Program-made: the position numbers and the translations under genes
The notes under the pieces: generated by a model
What the model was told of the DNA's origin: nothing
What the model saw: only the letters and a program-made list of their open reading frames with translations
The model's database searches: none
Source: Anaerolineae bacterium
GTDB lineage: Bacteria > Chloroflexota > Anaerolineae > Aggregatilineales > UBA2796
Length of the DNA: 64,000 nucleotides
Assembly: GCA_025055255.1 (NCBI GenBank)
Contig: JANWYI010000015.1
Location: 4,996 to 68,995, forward strand
Reading direction: 5' to 3'
Shown: positions 37,609 to 48,146 of the stretch, piece after piece
How the letters are laid out: the number at the start of each line of letters is the position of its first letter
Numbering within the stretch: the first letter of the stretch is position 1

Positions 37609-38919
37609 ATGCTTCGGAAAACGTCGCAACCGACGGATGATTACGGACGTGCAGAAGTCATGCTTGGGCGCGCCACAGCTGCCTACCGCGCTGCGCACTA
37701 CCTCGACGCTTTGACACACACACAAGAGGCGCTACAGCTGATTCGTCAAAATCTAGAGCGCGAGCCACGTTGGGCGCTGCTGCTTGACCAAGCGCACAAG
37801 CGCATTGTTGAATGCTATGATCGGCTCACAGACTTTGCTCAGATGCAGCAAGCGCTTGAGGCATGGGCGAGCGAGACGAAACGCCCTGAGGGAAAAGTAG
37901 AAAATTTGGCGCTCTGGGCGCGGATGTACTATCGGCGTGGCGAGTATGAGCAGGCATTTCGCACACTTGATGAAGCTACAAGCCTGACACAGAGTTGTGG
38001 CTATGCAGCAGGTCTGGCAACTGTGCTGCGCTTCCGCGCCGATGTGCTGTGGCTATCAGGCGAAGTTGAGCGCGCCATCTCAACGGCGCAGCAAGCCTTA
38101 GCGCTCTTCGAGCGTATTGACAATCCTGAAGGACGTGCGCGCACACTCAACACGCTTGGCATTGGCTACACTTATCTGGGCGACTACTATCAAGCAATCG
38201 TGCATTGGCTGCGCTCTATTCAGCTCTACGACGCTCTTGATGAGCGGCACGGCTTGAGCATCGTCTGCAGCAACATTGGCGAAGCCTATCAGCAGCTGTA
38301 CGCCATGCGTACAGCGCTTTTCTATCATCAACGCGCTCTTGACCTGCTGGAAGGCAAAGCAAATAGCGACATTCTGCGCAATCTAGGCGTAGATTTAGTC
38401 GCCACTGGTCGCGTTGAGGAAGGCTTGGCGCATCTTGAGCGCGCTGTGCAGATTGCCAGAAGCAATGGTGAAATGGATAACTTGCTGCAAGCGCTTGCCA
38501 GCCTTGCCGAAGCCTATTGGCAACTCGAAAACTACGAACGAGCTAAGCCCGTTGCCCTTGAGCTGCTCACCCTGGCGCGAGAGCGTCACGCTAGGCGCCA
38601 CTTGTTGCGCGCTGAGCTGGTGCTTGGCTACTGCGCGCTCGCGGCGAGCGACTACGCAAAGGCGCATGATTATTTCCATGAAGCCTTCGTTGAGTCACAG
38701 GCGACGTCGGATCGCGCGCTGATTTGGCGCGCACATGCTGCTCTGGCTGATGTCTTCAGCCACACACAGCCTGAGGCAGCTACCATGCACTACAGCATTG
38801 CTGCTGATATCCTTGAGCAGATCGCTAAGAGCATCGGCGATATGCAGCTGCGCGAGACTTTTTACAGCGCGCCGCTCGTCGCTAGAGTGTTAAAGGCGGC
38901 TGCGCAGCGTCACTTGTAA
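37609..38919 (+). CDS. TPR repeat protein
   Basis: Multiple TPR-like repeats (ARTLNTLGIGYTYLGDYYQAIVHWLRSIQLYDAL etc.); Met at 37609 or 37576. Confidence 0.8.
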   Translation: MLRKTSQPTDDYGRAEVMLGRATAAYRAAHYLDALTHTQEALQLIRQNLEREPRWALLLDQAHKRIVECYDRLTDFAQMQQALEAWASETKRPEGKVENLALWARMYYRRGEYEQAFRTLDEATSLTQSCGYAAGLATVLRFRADVLWLSGEVERAISTAQQALALFERIDNPEGRARTLNTLGIGYTYLGDYYQAIVHWLRSIQLYDALDERHGLSIVCSNIGEAYQQLYAMRTALFYHQRALDLLEGKANSDILRNLGVDLVATGRVEEGLAHLERAVQIARSNGEMDNLLQALASLAEAYWQLENYERAKPVALELLTLARERHARRHLLRAELVLGYCALAASDYAKAHDYFHEAFVESQATSDRALIWRAHAALADVFSHTQPEAATMHYSIAADILEQIAKSIGDMQLRETFYSAPLVARVLKAAAQRHL

Positions 38920-38921
38920 CC

Positions 38922-39638
38922 ATGTCTGAGCGCTTAGCAGCGTATGCGCAGCAACTGTTCAACTTGACGCTTTCAGAGGCGCAACAGGCTCAGTTTGCGC
39001 GGTATGCGGCTGAGCTGGAGACTTGGAACAAGTCGCGCGCTAACTTGACCGCGATCACAGGCGCCGAGGCGATTGAAGTACGCCACTTTCTCGACTCGCT
39101 CTCACTTTTGAGCGCCCTAGACATTCCGCATGGCGCGCGCCTAGTTGACGTTGGCACAGGCGGCGGCTTTCCCGGCGTGCCGCTCAAAATTGTGCGCTCT
39201 GACCTGCGTCTAGCCTTGTTAGAGGCAACGGGCAAAAAGATCGCCTTTTTGCAGCATTTGGCGAACGTTCTGCAGCTCTCTGACATACAATTCTTGAACG
39301 CGCGTGCTGAAGAGGCAGGTCACATGCCTGAGCAGCGCGAAAGCTACGATGTTGTTGTGGCGCGCGCTGTGGCGCTGATGCCAATTTTGATGGAATACCT
39401 GCTGCCTTTGGCGCGCGTCGGCGGCGTGTGTGTAGCGATGAAAGGCGAGAGCGCCCAGCGCGAGACAAATGAGGCAGCTAATGCGCTGCGCATTCTCGGC
39501 GGCAAGGTTTCACGGATCGTGCCGATTCAGCTGCCCAAAGTCGCCGAGACGCACCATTTGGTCATCGTTGAGAAAGTTGCGCCGACGCCGCCTGCTTATC
39601 CGCGCAAGCCCGGCATACCTGCCAAAAAACCGCTCTAA
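38922..39638 (+). CDS. rsmG: 16S rRNA (guanine527-N7)-methyltransferase
   Basis: [36 protein letters not shown]. Confidence 0.95.
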   Translation: MSERLAAYAQQLFNLTLSEAQQAQFARYAAELETWNKSRANLTAITGAEAIEVRHFLDSLSLLSALDIPHGARLVDVGTGGGFPGVPLKIVRSDLRLALLEATGKKIAFLQHLANVLQLSDIQFLNARAEEAGHMPEQRESYDVVVARAVALMPILMEYLLPLARVGGVCVAMKGESAQRETNEAANALRILGGKVSRIVPIQLPKVAETHHLVIVEKVAPTPPAYPRKPGIPAKKPL

Positions 39639-42133
39639 GCTGTTGGCTCATTAGCGCCGTTTGAACCTTGTGACGGCAATGGCTCTGGACGCGGCACGAT
39701 TTGCGTAACAGCGCAGACCTTGTCGCCACGGCTCAAGCGGACGCCGACCAAGTCTCCGTTGAGGTCGCGCCTGCCGTGTGGTGCGTCGCGGAATTTGACC
39801 ACGCGGAAGCGCCCTTGCGCTGTCAGCACAATCACAAGGTCGTTCAAAGTGCCGATAGTTGCCGCAGCAACGCGGTCGCCCGGCCTGAGACGCATAGTCA
39901 GTGCGCCCGCGCCGCCGCGCCCTTGCACAGGATATTCTGCCATTGGTGAGCTTTTCGCAGTGCCGCTCTCGGTCACTGTCCAAAGCGCACCATCAGGACG
40001 TACAATCTGCGCGCTCACTACTCTATCGCTCTCACTCAGCCGAATGCCGCGCACGCCGCCTGCCGCTAAGCCTGTCGGACGCACCTCTGAGAGCCTGAAG
40101 CGAATGGCTTGCGCCTCAGCCGTGACCAAGACTGCCTCGTCCTCCTCGCGCGAAAAATGCGCTGCGATCAGCCGATCTTCGCCTAGGTTGATGATGGTGA
40201 CAGCGCGCGCCGAGAGCGCAGGCAGATCGGCAAGGCGCAGCCGCTTGACCGCGCCGCCTTCGGTCGCCAAGAACAGGTAGCTTTCCCTGTAGCTGGGTAA
40301 CAAGCTGAGCGCGCCGATCACCTGCCCGCTCTCGCGCAAGTCGCACATTGAGACAACGTCGCCGCCTTCGCTTGGCTCATCAGTCAGCGGCAAGGTCTGG
40401 ACAGGGACAGTTGCAGCGCGTCCGTCAGAAGTGAACAGGTACAGGATGTCAGCTGTGTTGCTACGCAGCAGGAAGCGCGGCGGATCCTGAGTCTGTGACG
40501 TGATCTTCGGCGGCGCGTCTTGATAGGTGCGGCTGATCTTGCCGCTGTGCGTCAAGGCGACCCAAGTGCTTTCAGAGTGCGCCAGCAGGTCTTCAGGACG
40601 CACGTCTGATGCAGTGCCGCTTAAGATCGTGGTTCGGCGCGGATCGGCGTAGCGCTTTTTAATGTCTAGCAGTTCCTCAGCAATTGCTTTGCGCATCAGC
40701 TTTGGATTCGCAAGGAGCTGCTCAAGGTGAGCGATCTGTGTCTGCTTTTCACGATACTCAGCCTGAATTTTCTCTTGCTCCAGTGCCGCGAGACGGCGCA
40801 ATTGCAAGTCCAAGATTGCGCTCGCCTGCACCTCTGAGAGCCCGAATTGGTACATCAGCGCGCCGCGTGCCTCGTCGCTGCTCTCACTCTCACGGATAAC
40901 GCTGATGACTCGATCCAGAAAACGCAAGGCGATCAGCAAGCCTTCGAGGACGTGCGCGCGTGCGCGTGCGTGCGCTAGGTCGTGCAGTGAGCGCCGACGC
41001 ACAACTTCTAGGCGATGGTCAAGGTAGACGCGCAGTACCTGCTTGAGCGTGAGCATGCGCGGCTCACCATCTACCAGTGCCAGCATGATCACGCCGAAAG
41101 TGCTCTGCAGCGGCGTGTGTTTGAACAGGTCTTTAAGGACATCAGCAGGATCGGCATTGCTCTTGCACTCGATTACGACGCGCAAGCCTTGCCGATCCGA
41201 CTCATCGCGCAAATCGCTGATGCCGTCAATTTTTCCGTCACGCACGAGGTCAGCGATGCGCTCTAGCAAGCTGTTCTTGTTGATCTGATATGGAATCTCA
41301 CTGACAACGATGCGCGTCTTGCCGCGCTCCAGACTTTCTATGTGGACTTTAGCGCGCACAGTCAGCTTGCCGCGTCCAGTGGCATAGGCTGCGACCAGCA
41401 TATCTTCGTACTCAGTGGCACTTTTGCCGTCGCCGCCGCGAAAGAGCAAGCCGCCTGTGGGAAAATCCGGACCTTTGATGAAGCGCAGCAGGTCATGGAC
41501 ATCTATCTCATCGAGACGTTCCCAGTTGCTGAGCATATAGACCAGTGCATCGCATACTTCGCCAAGGTTATGTGGCGGCACGTTCGTACTCATGCCGACG
41601 GCAATGCCGCTTGAGCCATTGACCAACAAATTAGGTATCGCAGCAGGCAAAACAGCTGGCTCTTTCAGTGAGCCGTCAAAGTTATCCACGAAGTCAACCG
41701 TGTCGCGCTCAATATCGGTCAATAGCTCCATGCCAATCGGCGTCAGGCGCGCCTCTGTGTAGCGCATGGCGGCAGGCGAGTCGCCGTCAATGCTGCCGAA
41801 ATTGCCTTGTCCATCTACCAGCTCGTAGCGCACAGAGAAATCTTGGGCAAGGCGCGCCATTGCCTCGTAGATGGCTTGGTCGCCGTGCGGATGAAACTTG
41901 CCCAGCACTTCGCCGACGATACGTGCGCTCTTCTTGTAGGGCGCCTCTGGACGTAAGCCCATGTCATGCATGACGTAGAGAATGCGCCGCTGAACAGGCT
42001 TCAAGCCGTCGCGCGCATCGGGCAAGGCGCGGGCGACGATCACGCTCATGGCGTAGTCGAGGTATGCCTCGCGCATTTGCTCATCAATGTTCACAGGTCT
42101 GATCGAGCCAATAGTTGGTGTCGTCACGGGCAT
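39635..42133 (-). CDS. gyrA: DNA gyrase/topoisomerase IV subunit A
   Basis: [52 protein letters not shown]; catalytic [10 protein letters not shown]. Confidence 0.92.
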   Translation of the reverse strand: MPVTTPTIGSIRPVNIDEQMREAYLDYAMSVIVARALPDARDGLKPVQRRILYVMHDMGLRPEAPYKKSARIVGEVLGKFHPHGDQAIYEAMARLAQDFSVRYELVDGQGNFGSIDGDSPAAMRYTEARLTPIGMELLTDIERDTVDFVDNFDGSLKEPAVLPAAIPNLLVNGSSGIAVGMSTNVPPHNLGEVCDALVYMLSNWERLDEIDVHDLLRFIKGPDFPTGGLLFRGGDGKSATEYEDMLVAAYATGRGKLTVRAKVHIESLERGKTRIVVSEIPYQINKNSLLERIADLVRDGKIDGISDLRDESDRQGLRVVIECKSNADPADVLKDLFKHTPLQSTFGVIMLALVDGEPRMLTLKQVLRVYLDHRLEVVRRRSLHDLAHARARAHVLEGLLIALRFLDRVISVIRESESSDEARGALMYQFGLSEVQASAILDLQLRRLAALEQEKIQAEYREKQTQIAHLEQLLANPKLMRKAIAEELLDIKKRYADPRRTTILSGTASDVRPEDLLAHSESTWVALTHSGKISRTYQDAPPKITSQTQDPPRFLLRSNTADILYLFTSDGRAATVPVQTLPLTDEPSEGGDVVSMCDLRESGQVIGALSLLPSYRESYLFLATEGGAVKRLRLADLPALSARAVTIINLGEDRLIAAHFSREEDEAVLVTAEAQAIRFRLSEVRPTGLAAGGVRGIRLSESDRVVSAQIVRPDGALWTVTESGTAKSSPMAEYPVQGRGGAGALTMRLRPGDRVAAATIGTLNDLVIVLTAQGRFRVVKFRDAPHGRRDLNGDLVGVRLSRGDKVCAVTQIVPRPEPLPSQGSNGANEPTA

Positions 42134-42213
42134 TTTTCTCGCATGCTTCTGATCCCAAACGGACTGAATGATAAGATAGCAGCGCTCTCTCTGCCAAAAG
42201 AACGTTTGTTCTG

Positions 42214-42222
42214 AATATAGCA
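42214..42222 (-). promoter_or_regulatory. Candidate extended -10 TGCTATATT upstream of gyrA
   Basis: About 80 nt upstream of the likely gyrA ATG at 42133. Confidence 0.45.
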
Positions 42223-42251
42223 CAGGTCAGTGTGCAGAGCAAGTGGCACTT

Positions 42252-43379
42252 TTAGGGCAGTTGTTCGTCAAGAGCGAGGTAAATGAGCTGCTCGGCGTAG
42301 GCGCAGTTGGCAGATGGTGTCATGTGAAAGTCGGTATCCGTGAACTGATCAGGCGGCACAGCGTCCCACAAGTCAAAGTAGCGCCAACCTTCGCGCTCAG
42401 CGACCTGCTGAAAGGCAACGCGGTAGCCATCATATGCCCAGCGTGGATAGTAAGTGTTATAGCGCAGTGGATGCGACTCGTTACGGTAGATCGGCTCATT
42501 GACCAAGACGGTTGGGACGCCCTGTGCAGCAGCAAGCTCAACGCCTGCCTTTAGCACGTCAAAATTCAGGTCTTCAGGCGCGATCTTGCCTGCCTCGCGC
42601 AGGCGCAGCACGTTGACCGAAAGCACGTTGTCGTCGGGCAGTAAATTGACAGGATGCGGCGCGACAAAGCGCGGCAAGACGTGATCAATGCGCGTGCTCG
42701 CCCATGCAGGCGCGTAGAGCTGGTGGCGTAGCCAATCAGCAATGTCACGACGCTGTCCAAAGAACGTGCGTTCCTGCCACGCGCGAGACGGCAACGGATA
42801 TTGGTCAAGTTTGAAGGCGTACTGCGCCTGCAGCGCTGAGACTTCCTCACGGTGTGCCAGAATCAGCGGAAAGTCGAGCTGATCAGACGGATAGAGCGAA
42901 GCAAGCGACGTTGACCAGATGATCAGGTCAGACTGATAGACTAGAGCACGGCGCAAAATCAAGAAATCCTTGATAACGGTCAACGTTGGATAGCCGAGGT
43001 TATAAGCGCGCACGCGACGTCCGTCTTCAGTGCGTAGCTCAAGCGCGTTGATACAAGCAGCCTGCGTCTGATCGGCGCGCAGCAGGTAGCCCCAGATCGC
43101 CGAGTCGCCCAGCATGACCACGCGGAACTCGTCCGCTGCTTTTGGACGCGCAATCGCATGTGACGCAAACAGCTGCTCAAGGCTGTTGACAGTCACGGCG
43201 TAAGACACTTCAGGGAACTCGGCAAATGGGAAGCGCTCGCGCGGCGGAAACAATACGCCGTAGACGCTCAGCCGATTGAGCCAGTCCAGCGGCTGTGCCG
43301 CGTACCAAAGGACGTTGAACAAGACAAACAGTGTTGCTGCCTTGACTAGGACGCGCCACAGCCGAACAGAGTCGCTCAT
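42252..43379 (-). CDS. SGNH/AlgJ-like protein paired with MBOAT acyltransferase
   Basis: N-terminal TM, VVMLGDSAIWGYLL GDS-type block, coupled to the MBOAT gene. Confidence 0.65.
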   Translation of the reverse strand: MSDSVRLWRVLVKAATLFVLFNVLWYAAQPLDWLNRLSVYGVLFPPRERFPFAEFPEVSYAVTVNSLEQLFASHAIARPKAADEFRVVMLGDSAIWGYLLRADQTQAACINALELRTEDGRRVRAYNLGYPTLTVIKDFLILRRALVYQSDLIIWSTSLASLYPSDQLDFPLILAHREEVSALQAQYAFKLDQYPLPSRAWQERTFFGQRRDIADWLRHQLYAPAWASTRIDHVLPRFVAPHPVNLLPDDNVLSVNVLRLREAGKIAPEDLNFDVLKAGVELAAAQGVPTVLVNEPIYRNESHPLRYNTYYPRWAYDGYRVAFQQVAEREGWRYFDLWDAVPPDQFTDTDFHMTPSANCAYAEQLIYLALDEQLP

Positions 43380-44578
43380 CTGCCGATCAGACCTCCAAAC
43401 GCTTTGCCGATCAACTCAGGCTCTGGTAGAGCGAAGAAAATCCAGCCGAGCGCTACGTAGTGGAACGTCGCTAAGACGCTCAGGACGCTGATCAGACGCG
43501 CCAAGAGCGGACGCGCCTTCACGAAGGCGTCCCAACTGGCTGCACGCACTGACCATTGCCTGAACAGCCATAGACCGACGCCGTGCCAAATGCCCCACAG
43601 CACAAAGTTGAGCGTCGCACCGTGCCACAAGCCGATCAAGACCATTGTGCCGAGTTGTGCGGTCAAAACCACGCCCTCGCGCCATGCTTTGAGCGGCGTG
43701 CGCAACAGTTCGCGGCTGGCAGGGGTGAAAAAGTACAGGCGGAACCATGTTGAGAGCGTGATGTGCCAGCTGTTCCAAAATGCCTGCAAATTGCGCTTGA
43801 GGTACGGCGCTTCAAAGTTCTCAGGCAGTTTGATGCCTGCCCAGATGCCGATGCCAATGGCGATGTCAGTGTAACCACTGAAATCTAGGAACAGTCGAAA
43901 GGCGTAGGCGTAGAGCATCAGCCAGAACATCGCTGCACTGACGAGCGTGCCTGTCTGCGCGTCGTTGACCAGCTGTGGCGAGAGCGCCGCGAGCGCTAGT
44001 GAGTCGGCTAAGACGAACTTCTTGAACAAGCCGCGCATCAAGCGCAAGGCGCCGTGCTTGAAGCGCTCTGGAGCAAGCGGCACTTCAAGCGCCTGTGCAA
44101 ACTGCTCTACGCGCGCAATCGGACCTGCGGCGATAGCGGGGAAAAAGAGCGCATATAGCGCAAACTGCATCAGTGGCAGTTGTTTCAGTCTACCGCTGCG
44201 GAAGTCCAGCAGGACGTGCAACAGCCGAAAGGCGAGGTAAGAGAAGCCGATCCAAGCAAACGTTTGTCCGATGTTCAGCGCGTCGCCACTTGCCATTTGC
44301 AAAGCGGGTAACTTCAAAAGGGCAAAAATGCCGATGATGCAGAACATCGCCATCAGCGCCATGCGCCGACGCGCAGGCGTATCGCGCTGAGTCAGCCACC
44401 AGACACCAGCAGTCAACGCAACGGACGCTAATGGCAGCCAGAGCGTTGGCGAGACATCCCATTGCAGCAAAATTAGGAAGATGACGCTGGCAAACAAGAG
44501 CAGCGGCAAGCGTAGCGCGCTGAACAGAGGTATGAGCAGCGCACAGAGCGCCATGCCGCCGATCAGGATCAGTGTCAT
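43376..44578 (-). CDS. MBOAT family O-acyltransferase (AlgI-like)
   Basis: FLDFSGYTDIAIGIGIWAGIKLPENFEAPYLKRNLQAFWNSWHITLSTWFR, LIGLWHGATLNFVLWGIWHG. Confidence 0.95.
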   Translation of the reverse strand: MTLILIGGMALCALLIPLFSALRLPLLLFASVIFLILLQWDVSPTLWLPLASVALTAGVWWLTQRDTPARRRMALMAMFCIIGIFALLKLPALQMASGDALNIGQTFAWIGFSYLAFRLLHVLLDFRSGRLKQLPLMQFALYALFFPAIAAGPIARVEQFAQALEVPLAPERFKHGALRLMRGLFKKFVLADSLALAALSPQLVNDAQTGTLVSAAMFWLMLYAYAFRLFLDFSGYTDIAIGIGIWAGIKLPENFEAPYLKRNLQAFWNSWHITLSTWFRLYFFTPASRELLRTPLKAWREGVVLTAQLGTMVLIGLWHGATLNFVLWGIWHGVGLWLFRQWSVRAASWDAFVKARPLLARLISVLSVLATFHYVALGWIFFALPEPELIGKAFGGLIGR

Positions 44579-44660
44579 GCGTTAAAAAGACCTTGCCGCC
44601 ACTTGATTTTCACAGGATCGCGGCGCAACTTTGCCTGAAAGCGACCGCTTGAGAAGCAAC

Positions 44661-45137
44661 TCAGCCGTTTGAGTCAGCGCGTGCTTTAACAGAGCCGCTG
44701 CCGTGCCAGAAAAGCGCGTATTTCTCATCTAGCGCTGTGCCAAAGCCGAGCGCCTCGAAAAACTCAGGCGTTGAGGTCACTACCAGCACTTGGCGGATGT
44801 TGAGCGCTTCGGCTGTCTGTGTGGCGACCTTGACCAGTGCAGCGCCGTAACCTTTGCCGCGTGCCTTCTCAGAGACGACCAGCGAGCGCAGCTCGGCAAT
44901 CTTGCGGCTGTAAATTTCCAGACAGCACGTGCCGACTATCTCGTCACCCTCAACGGCGACCCACCACGTCGGCAACAGCTCACGGATTTCATCATCAGTG
45001 CGTGGCAAGAGTTTGTCGAGGTTAGCATTAATCAGGCGCTGAATGGCAGGGATGTCTTCCTCAGTAGCAAGACGTACCGCGTTCAGCGCAACTTGGTCTG
45101 TCTGTGAAGAATGTTGTACAGGTTGCATTACCGCCAA
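44661..45137 (-). CDS. GNAT N-acetyltransferase
   Basis: LRSLVVSEKARGKGYGAALVKV acetyl-CoA site. Confidence 0.92.
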   Translation of the reverse strand: MAVMQPVQHSSQTDQVALNAVRLATEEDIPAIQRLINANLDKLLPRTDDEIRELLPTWWVAVEGDEIVGTCCLEIYSRKIAELRSLVVSEKARGKGYGAALVKVATQTAEALNIRQVLVVTSTPEFFEALGFGTALDEKYALFWHGSGSVKARADSNG

Positions 45138-46594
45138 CTAGCTCTGTAAGTGCGCACGTCTGCCTTGCCGCCTTCAAGGTAGCGCCGAACTGACTCGGCA
45201 GTCGCTGTGGCGCGATAAAGGATGACATTCGCGTCTGCGCAATCTACCACAGTCAACTGGACTGCTTTGATCGGCTCGCCAGCAGCCACCACGTGATCGG
45301 CTACCAGCTCCATTGCCTCATAAACACGGCTTTGTAGCGCCCTGCCTGAGCTGCCACAAATGGTCAAACGGAAAGTATCGCCCTCGCGGCTGGTGGCAGG
45401 CTGTGCAAAGCCGCGCTGGGCAAGGCTTTGTTGTGCATTGCGCAGCGCTTGCGTCACAGGATCAGGCGCAAGGAGAGGTACGATCAGCGCCACGAGCGCT
45501 AGAATAGCTATCACAATCACTAACAAGCTGAGCAGCGCCCAGATAGGCGAACGTCGGTTAGCACGGCGCTCTGTGGCGAACGGATCATAGGCAGGCGCCT
45601 CAGCCACAAGGCGACCTGATTTGGGACGGCGCTCACGCTCGCGCTCAGGCACAGTTGGCTGAGTCGGCGCTGCAGGCTCAGGCTCGCCATATTCAAAGGT
45701 CGTTGGCTGTTGCTCTTTTTTGCGGCGTCCGCGTCTACCGCGTTGTTTCTCCTCTTGCTGAGCAATTTGACCGACAAAAGCAGGCTCGCTACTGAAAATT
45801 GCGTCAAGTTCTGCATCAAGCTCTGCCTCTGAGCGCGTTTGCTCAGCAGGCGCGCTTTGCGGCTCGGCTCTTGCCTCAAGGAGCGCCTCAAGTCCAGCCA
45901 CTGTCTCAGCATGGTCAGAGCGTGGCTCACTTGGCGCGCTTTGTGAGCGCTCACTAGGCAAATCAGGCGCGCCTTGGCGGCGTATCTGTTGTGCTTCAGC
46001 GGTCATGCCAAAAACGGTTCTCAGATCATCCTCTTCAGTAGGCGTACTCGGCACATCCACGCTGGCTTTGCCGCCGAAGAGCTCATCAAGGTCGAGGTTG
46101 CTCTGCGCAGCGCTAGTCTCAGGCATTGACCATGCCGTGACGCTGAAGTCGTCTGTGGCAGGCGTCCAAGTCACGCTTTGTGCCTCAGGAGCAGGCGACC
46201 GTGCCAGCAGGTCGTCAATGTTGAAATCGCCAACATCGAAAGCAGGCTCAGCAGGCGGCTTGGACGTGAACTCAGGATAGTCTGTGAAGCTGAAGGAGCT
46301 TGGATCAAAGGCAGGCGCAATTGGTTGGCTCGGCGCAAGATCAGGATATTCCGCGATAAGCTGCTGATAGGCTTCGCGCGCTTCGGCATGATCAGGGCGC
46401 AGGCGCAGCACATTTGTGAGTGCCTCAGCTGCTTCTGCTGGCTCACTGACAGCGTTTGCCATCAGCCACCATGCATCTGCGTTGTCAGGATCGTTGTTGA
46501 GGACGCGCCGCAAAATCGTGATTGCCTCATCAAGCCGTTCCTGCTGAATGTATGTGTATGCCTGCTTTAATTGATTGCGCGTTTCGTTTGCCAT
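45128..46594 (-). CDS. TPR protein with single TM helix and extracytoplasmic C-terminal domain
   Basis: MANETRNQLKQAYTYIQQERLDEAITILRRVLNNDPDNADAWW TPR; TM IWALLSLLVIVIAILALVALIVPLLA; start at 46594. Confidence 0.8.
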   Translation of the reverse strand: MANETRNQLKQAYTYIQQERLDEAITILRRVLNNDPDNADAWWLMANAVSEPAEAAEALTNVLRLRPDHAEAREAYQQLIAEYPDLAPSQPIAPAFDPSSFSFTDYPEFTSKPPAEPAFDVGDFNIDDLLARSPAPEAQSVTWTPATDDFSVTAWSMPETSAAQSNLDLDELFGGKASVDVPSTPTEEDDLRTVFGMTAEAQQIRRQGAPDLPSERSQSAPSEPRSDHAETVAGLEALLEARAEPQSAPAEQTRSEAELDAELDAIFSSEPAFVGQIAQQEEKQRGRRGRRKKEQQPTTFEYGEPEPAAPTQPTVPERERERRPKSGRLVAEAPAYDPFATERRANRRSPIWALLSLLVIVIAILALVALIVPLLAPDPVTQALRNAQQSLAQRGFAQPATSREGDTFRLTICGSSGRALQSRVYEAMELVADHVVAAGEPIKAVQLTVVDCADANVILYRATATAESVRRYLEGGKADVRTYRASWR

Positions 46595-46676
46595 GCGCCA
46601 CGCCCTTTCTCTGCATGCGCTTTTGAGCGCCACACTTGGCGTCATTATAGTGAAGCAAGGCGCTTTGTGCAAACGC

Positions 46677-48146
46677 TCAATCCTGCAGGGCGCGCTGTGC
46701 TGCGCTCGCCAAAAGCCGACCGCCAATGCGCGCTGCTATGTGCACATCCTCAACAGACTCGACCACTGTAGCAAGTGCCAGAGCGCGTCCGTCGGGGAGC
46801 GCTACAAAGCCGATGAGCCAGCCGTGCTGAGTGTTGCCTGAGAAAGCGAGGCTGGCATGTGCGTAGAGCGTCGCCTCAGGCGGCAAGTCAGATGTTAGAG
46901 CGGCTTGAGCGCTGCCGCTCAAGACAGATTCGCGTAGCGCAGCGCGCATGCGCTCAGCTGCTTCACGAGTCATCGCTGCACGCTCTATCGAAAGGCGCGA
47001 CACTGGTTGCCACGTCTCAGAGTCAGGTGCGCGCAGTGCGTCTGCGATGTACGGCGTCACTAGGTTGCCGTAGTTGGCGATTCCGCTCGCTACAAGCGCC
47101 ATTTGCAACGGCGTAACAGTCAAGTCACCTTGTCCGACGCCTGCGCGCAGACGATCTGTTGGTGCGGTCAACTCGTTAAGTGGCGTAACGCGCCGCTCAG
47201 CAGCGACTGGATAGCCGTCCAAAGGCGAGACGCTCAGCAGTCCGAAGGCGGCGATTTTCTCCTGCACCTGAGCAGGGTATTCAAGGGCAAACTCAGCGAA
47301 AAGGCGCGGACAGCCGTACGCAAGCGCGTCTTCTAAGCCTTTGATTGGCGCAGATGGCTCAACAGCGCAGCGTACGGTCAGCGCGTCGAGGCTAAGAGGC
47401 AAGGCAGCCGACGCGAATGTGTGTGGTTGCCCAGCAGGATTGGCTAACATCGCCGCGTAAATGATGAGTTGTAGTGCACCGCCTAACTGGTAAGTGCCTT
47501 GCAGAGCGCGATTGAGCAGCGGCGCGCTCGGATCGTTGCGCAGCCGTTCCCAATCCGCATCAAGGGTATTCGGATCGTAGATCGGCGTGCTGTAGAGCAG
47601 CCGCACAGCGCCGCTCGGCACCTCCAGCAACACAGCGGCGCCGCGGTGCTCACCAAAGGCTTGTGCCGCAACGACTTGCAGCTGTACGTCTACTGTCAGG
47701 CGCAAATCGTCACCACGTAGTGGACGATTGAGCAACTCATCGAGCGCAGCCGACCAAGCATCCGAACGCGCCGTGCCACGCAAAGCGTCCTCAAAGGCGA
47801 ACTCTGCGCCGCTGCTCCCATAAACCAGACTGTAATAACCTGTGACGCTGAAAGCAGACTCATGCGGATAGACACGGCGCTGCGCAACTGCGCCAGAGAG
47901 CATGCGTCCGCTCGGCTCAGAGCGTGCCAAAACGACGCTATTGCGGTCAAGAATGCGTCCGCGCACAGTAGCGCGCTCAGCTTCTATGCGGCGCGGATTA
48001 TCGGCGCGTGTGCGCAGCCTATCGCGTTCAATCACGCTCCAGTAGGTCAAATTTAGCGCGACAATCAAAAAGGCTATCAGACTGCCAATCGCAACATTTT
48101 GCAGGCGCCTGCCCACAGACACCTCAACCGCACTTGACAGCTTCAA
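46677..48146 (-). CDS. Penicillin-binding transpeptidase-like protein lacking SxxK, SxN and KTG motifs
   Basis: PbpA/FtsI-like architecture (GRILDRNSVVLARS, TGYYSLVYG, VTPLQMALVASGIANYG, HGWLIGFVALPDG) with degenerate catalytic motifs. Confidence 0.82.
   Translation of the reverse strand: MKLSSAVEVSVGRRLQNVAIGSLIAFLIVALNLTYWSVIERDRLRTRADNPRRIEAERATVRGRILDRNSVVLARSEPSGRMLSGAVAQRRVYPHESAFSVTGYYSLVYGSSGAEFAFEDALRGTARSDAWSAALDELLNRPLRGDDLRLTVDVQLQVVAAQAFGEHRGAAVLLEVPSGAVRLLYSTPIYDPNTLDADWERLRNDPSAPLLNRALQGTYQLGGALQLIIYAAMLANPAGQPHTFASAALPLSLDALTVRCAVEPSAPIKGLEDALAYGCPRLFAEFALEYPAQVQEKIAAFGLLSVSPLDGYPVAAERRVTPLNELTAPTDRLRAGVGQGDLTVTPLQMALVASGIANYGNLVTPYIADALRAPDSETWQPVSRLSIERAAMTREAAERMRAALRESVLSGSAQAALTSDLPPEATLYAHASLAFSGNTQHGWLIGFVALPDGRALALATVVESVEDVHIAARIGGRLLASAAQRALQD

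Noticed and set aside
39720-40280. 186-aa plus-strand ORF opposite gyrA
   Set aside because: Ser/Arg/Ala-rich antisense product typical of non-coding frames; gyrA is certain on the other strand.
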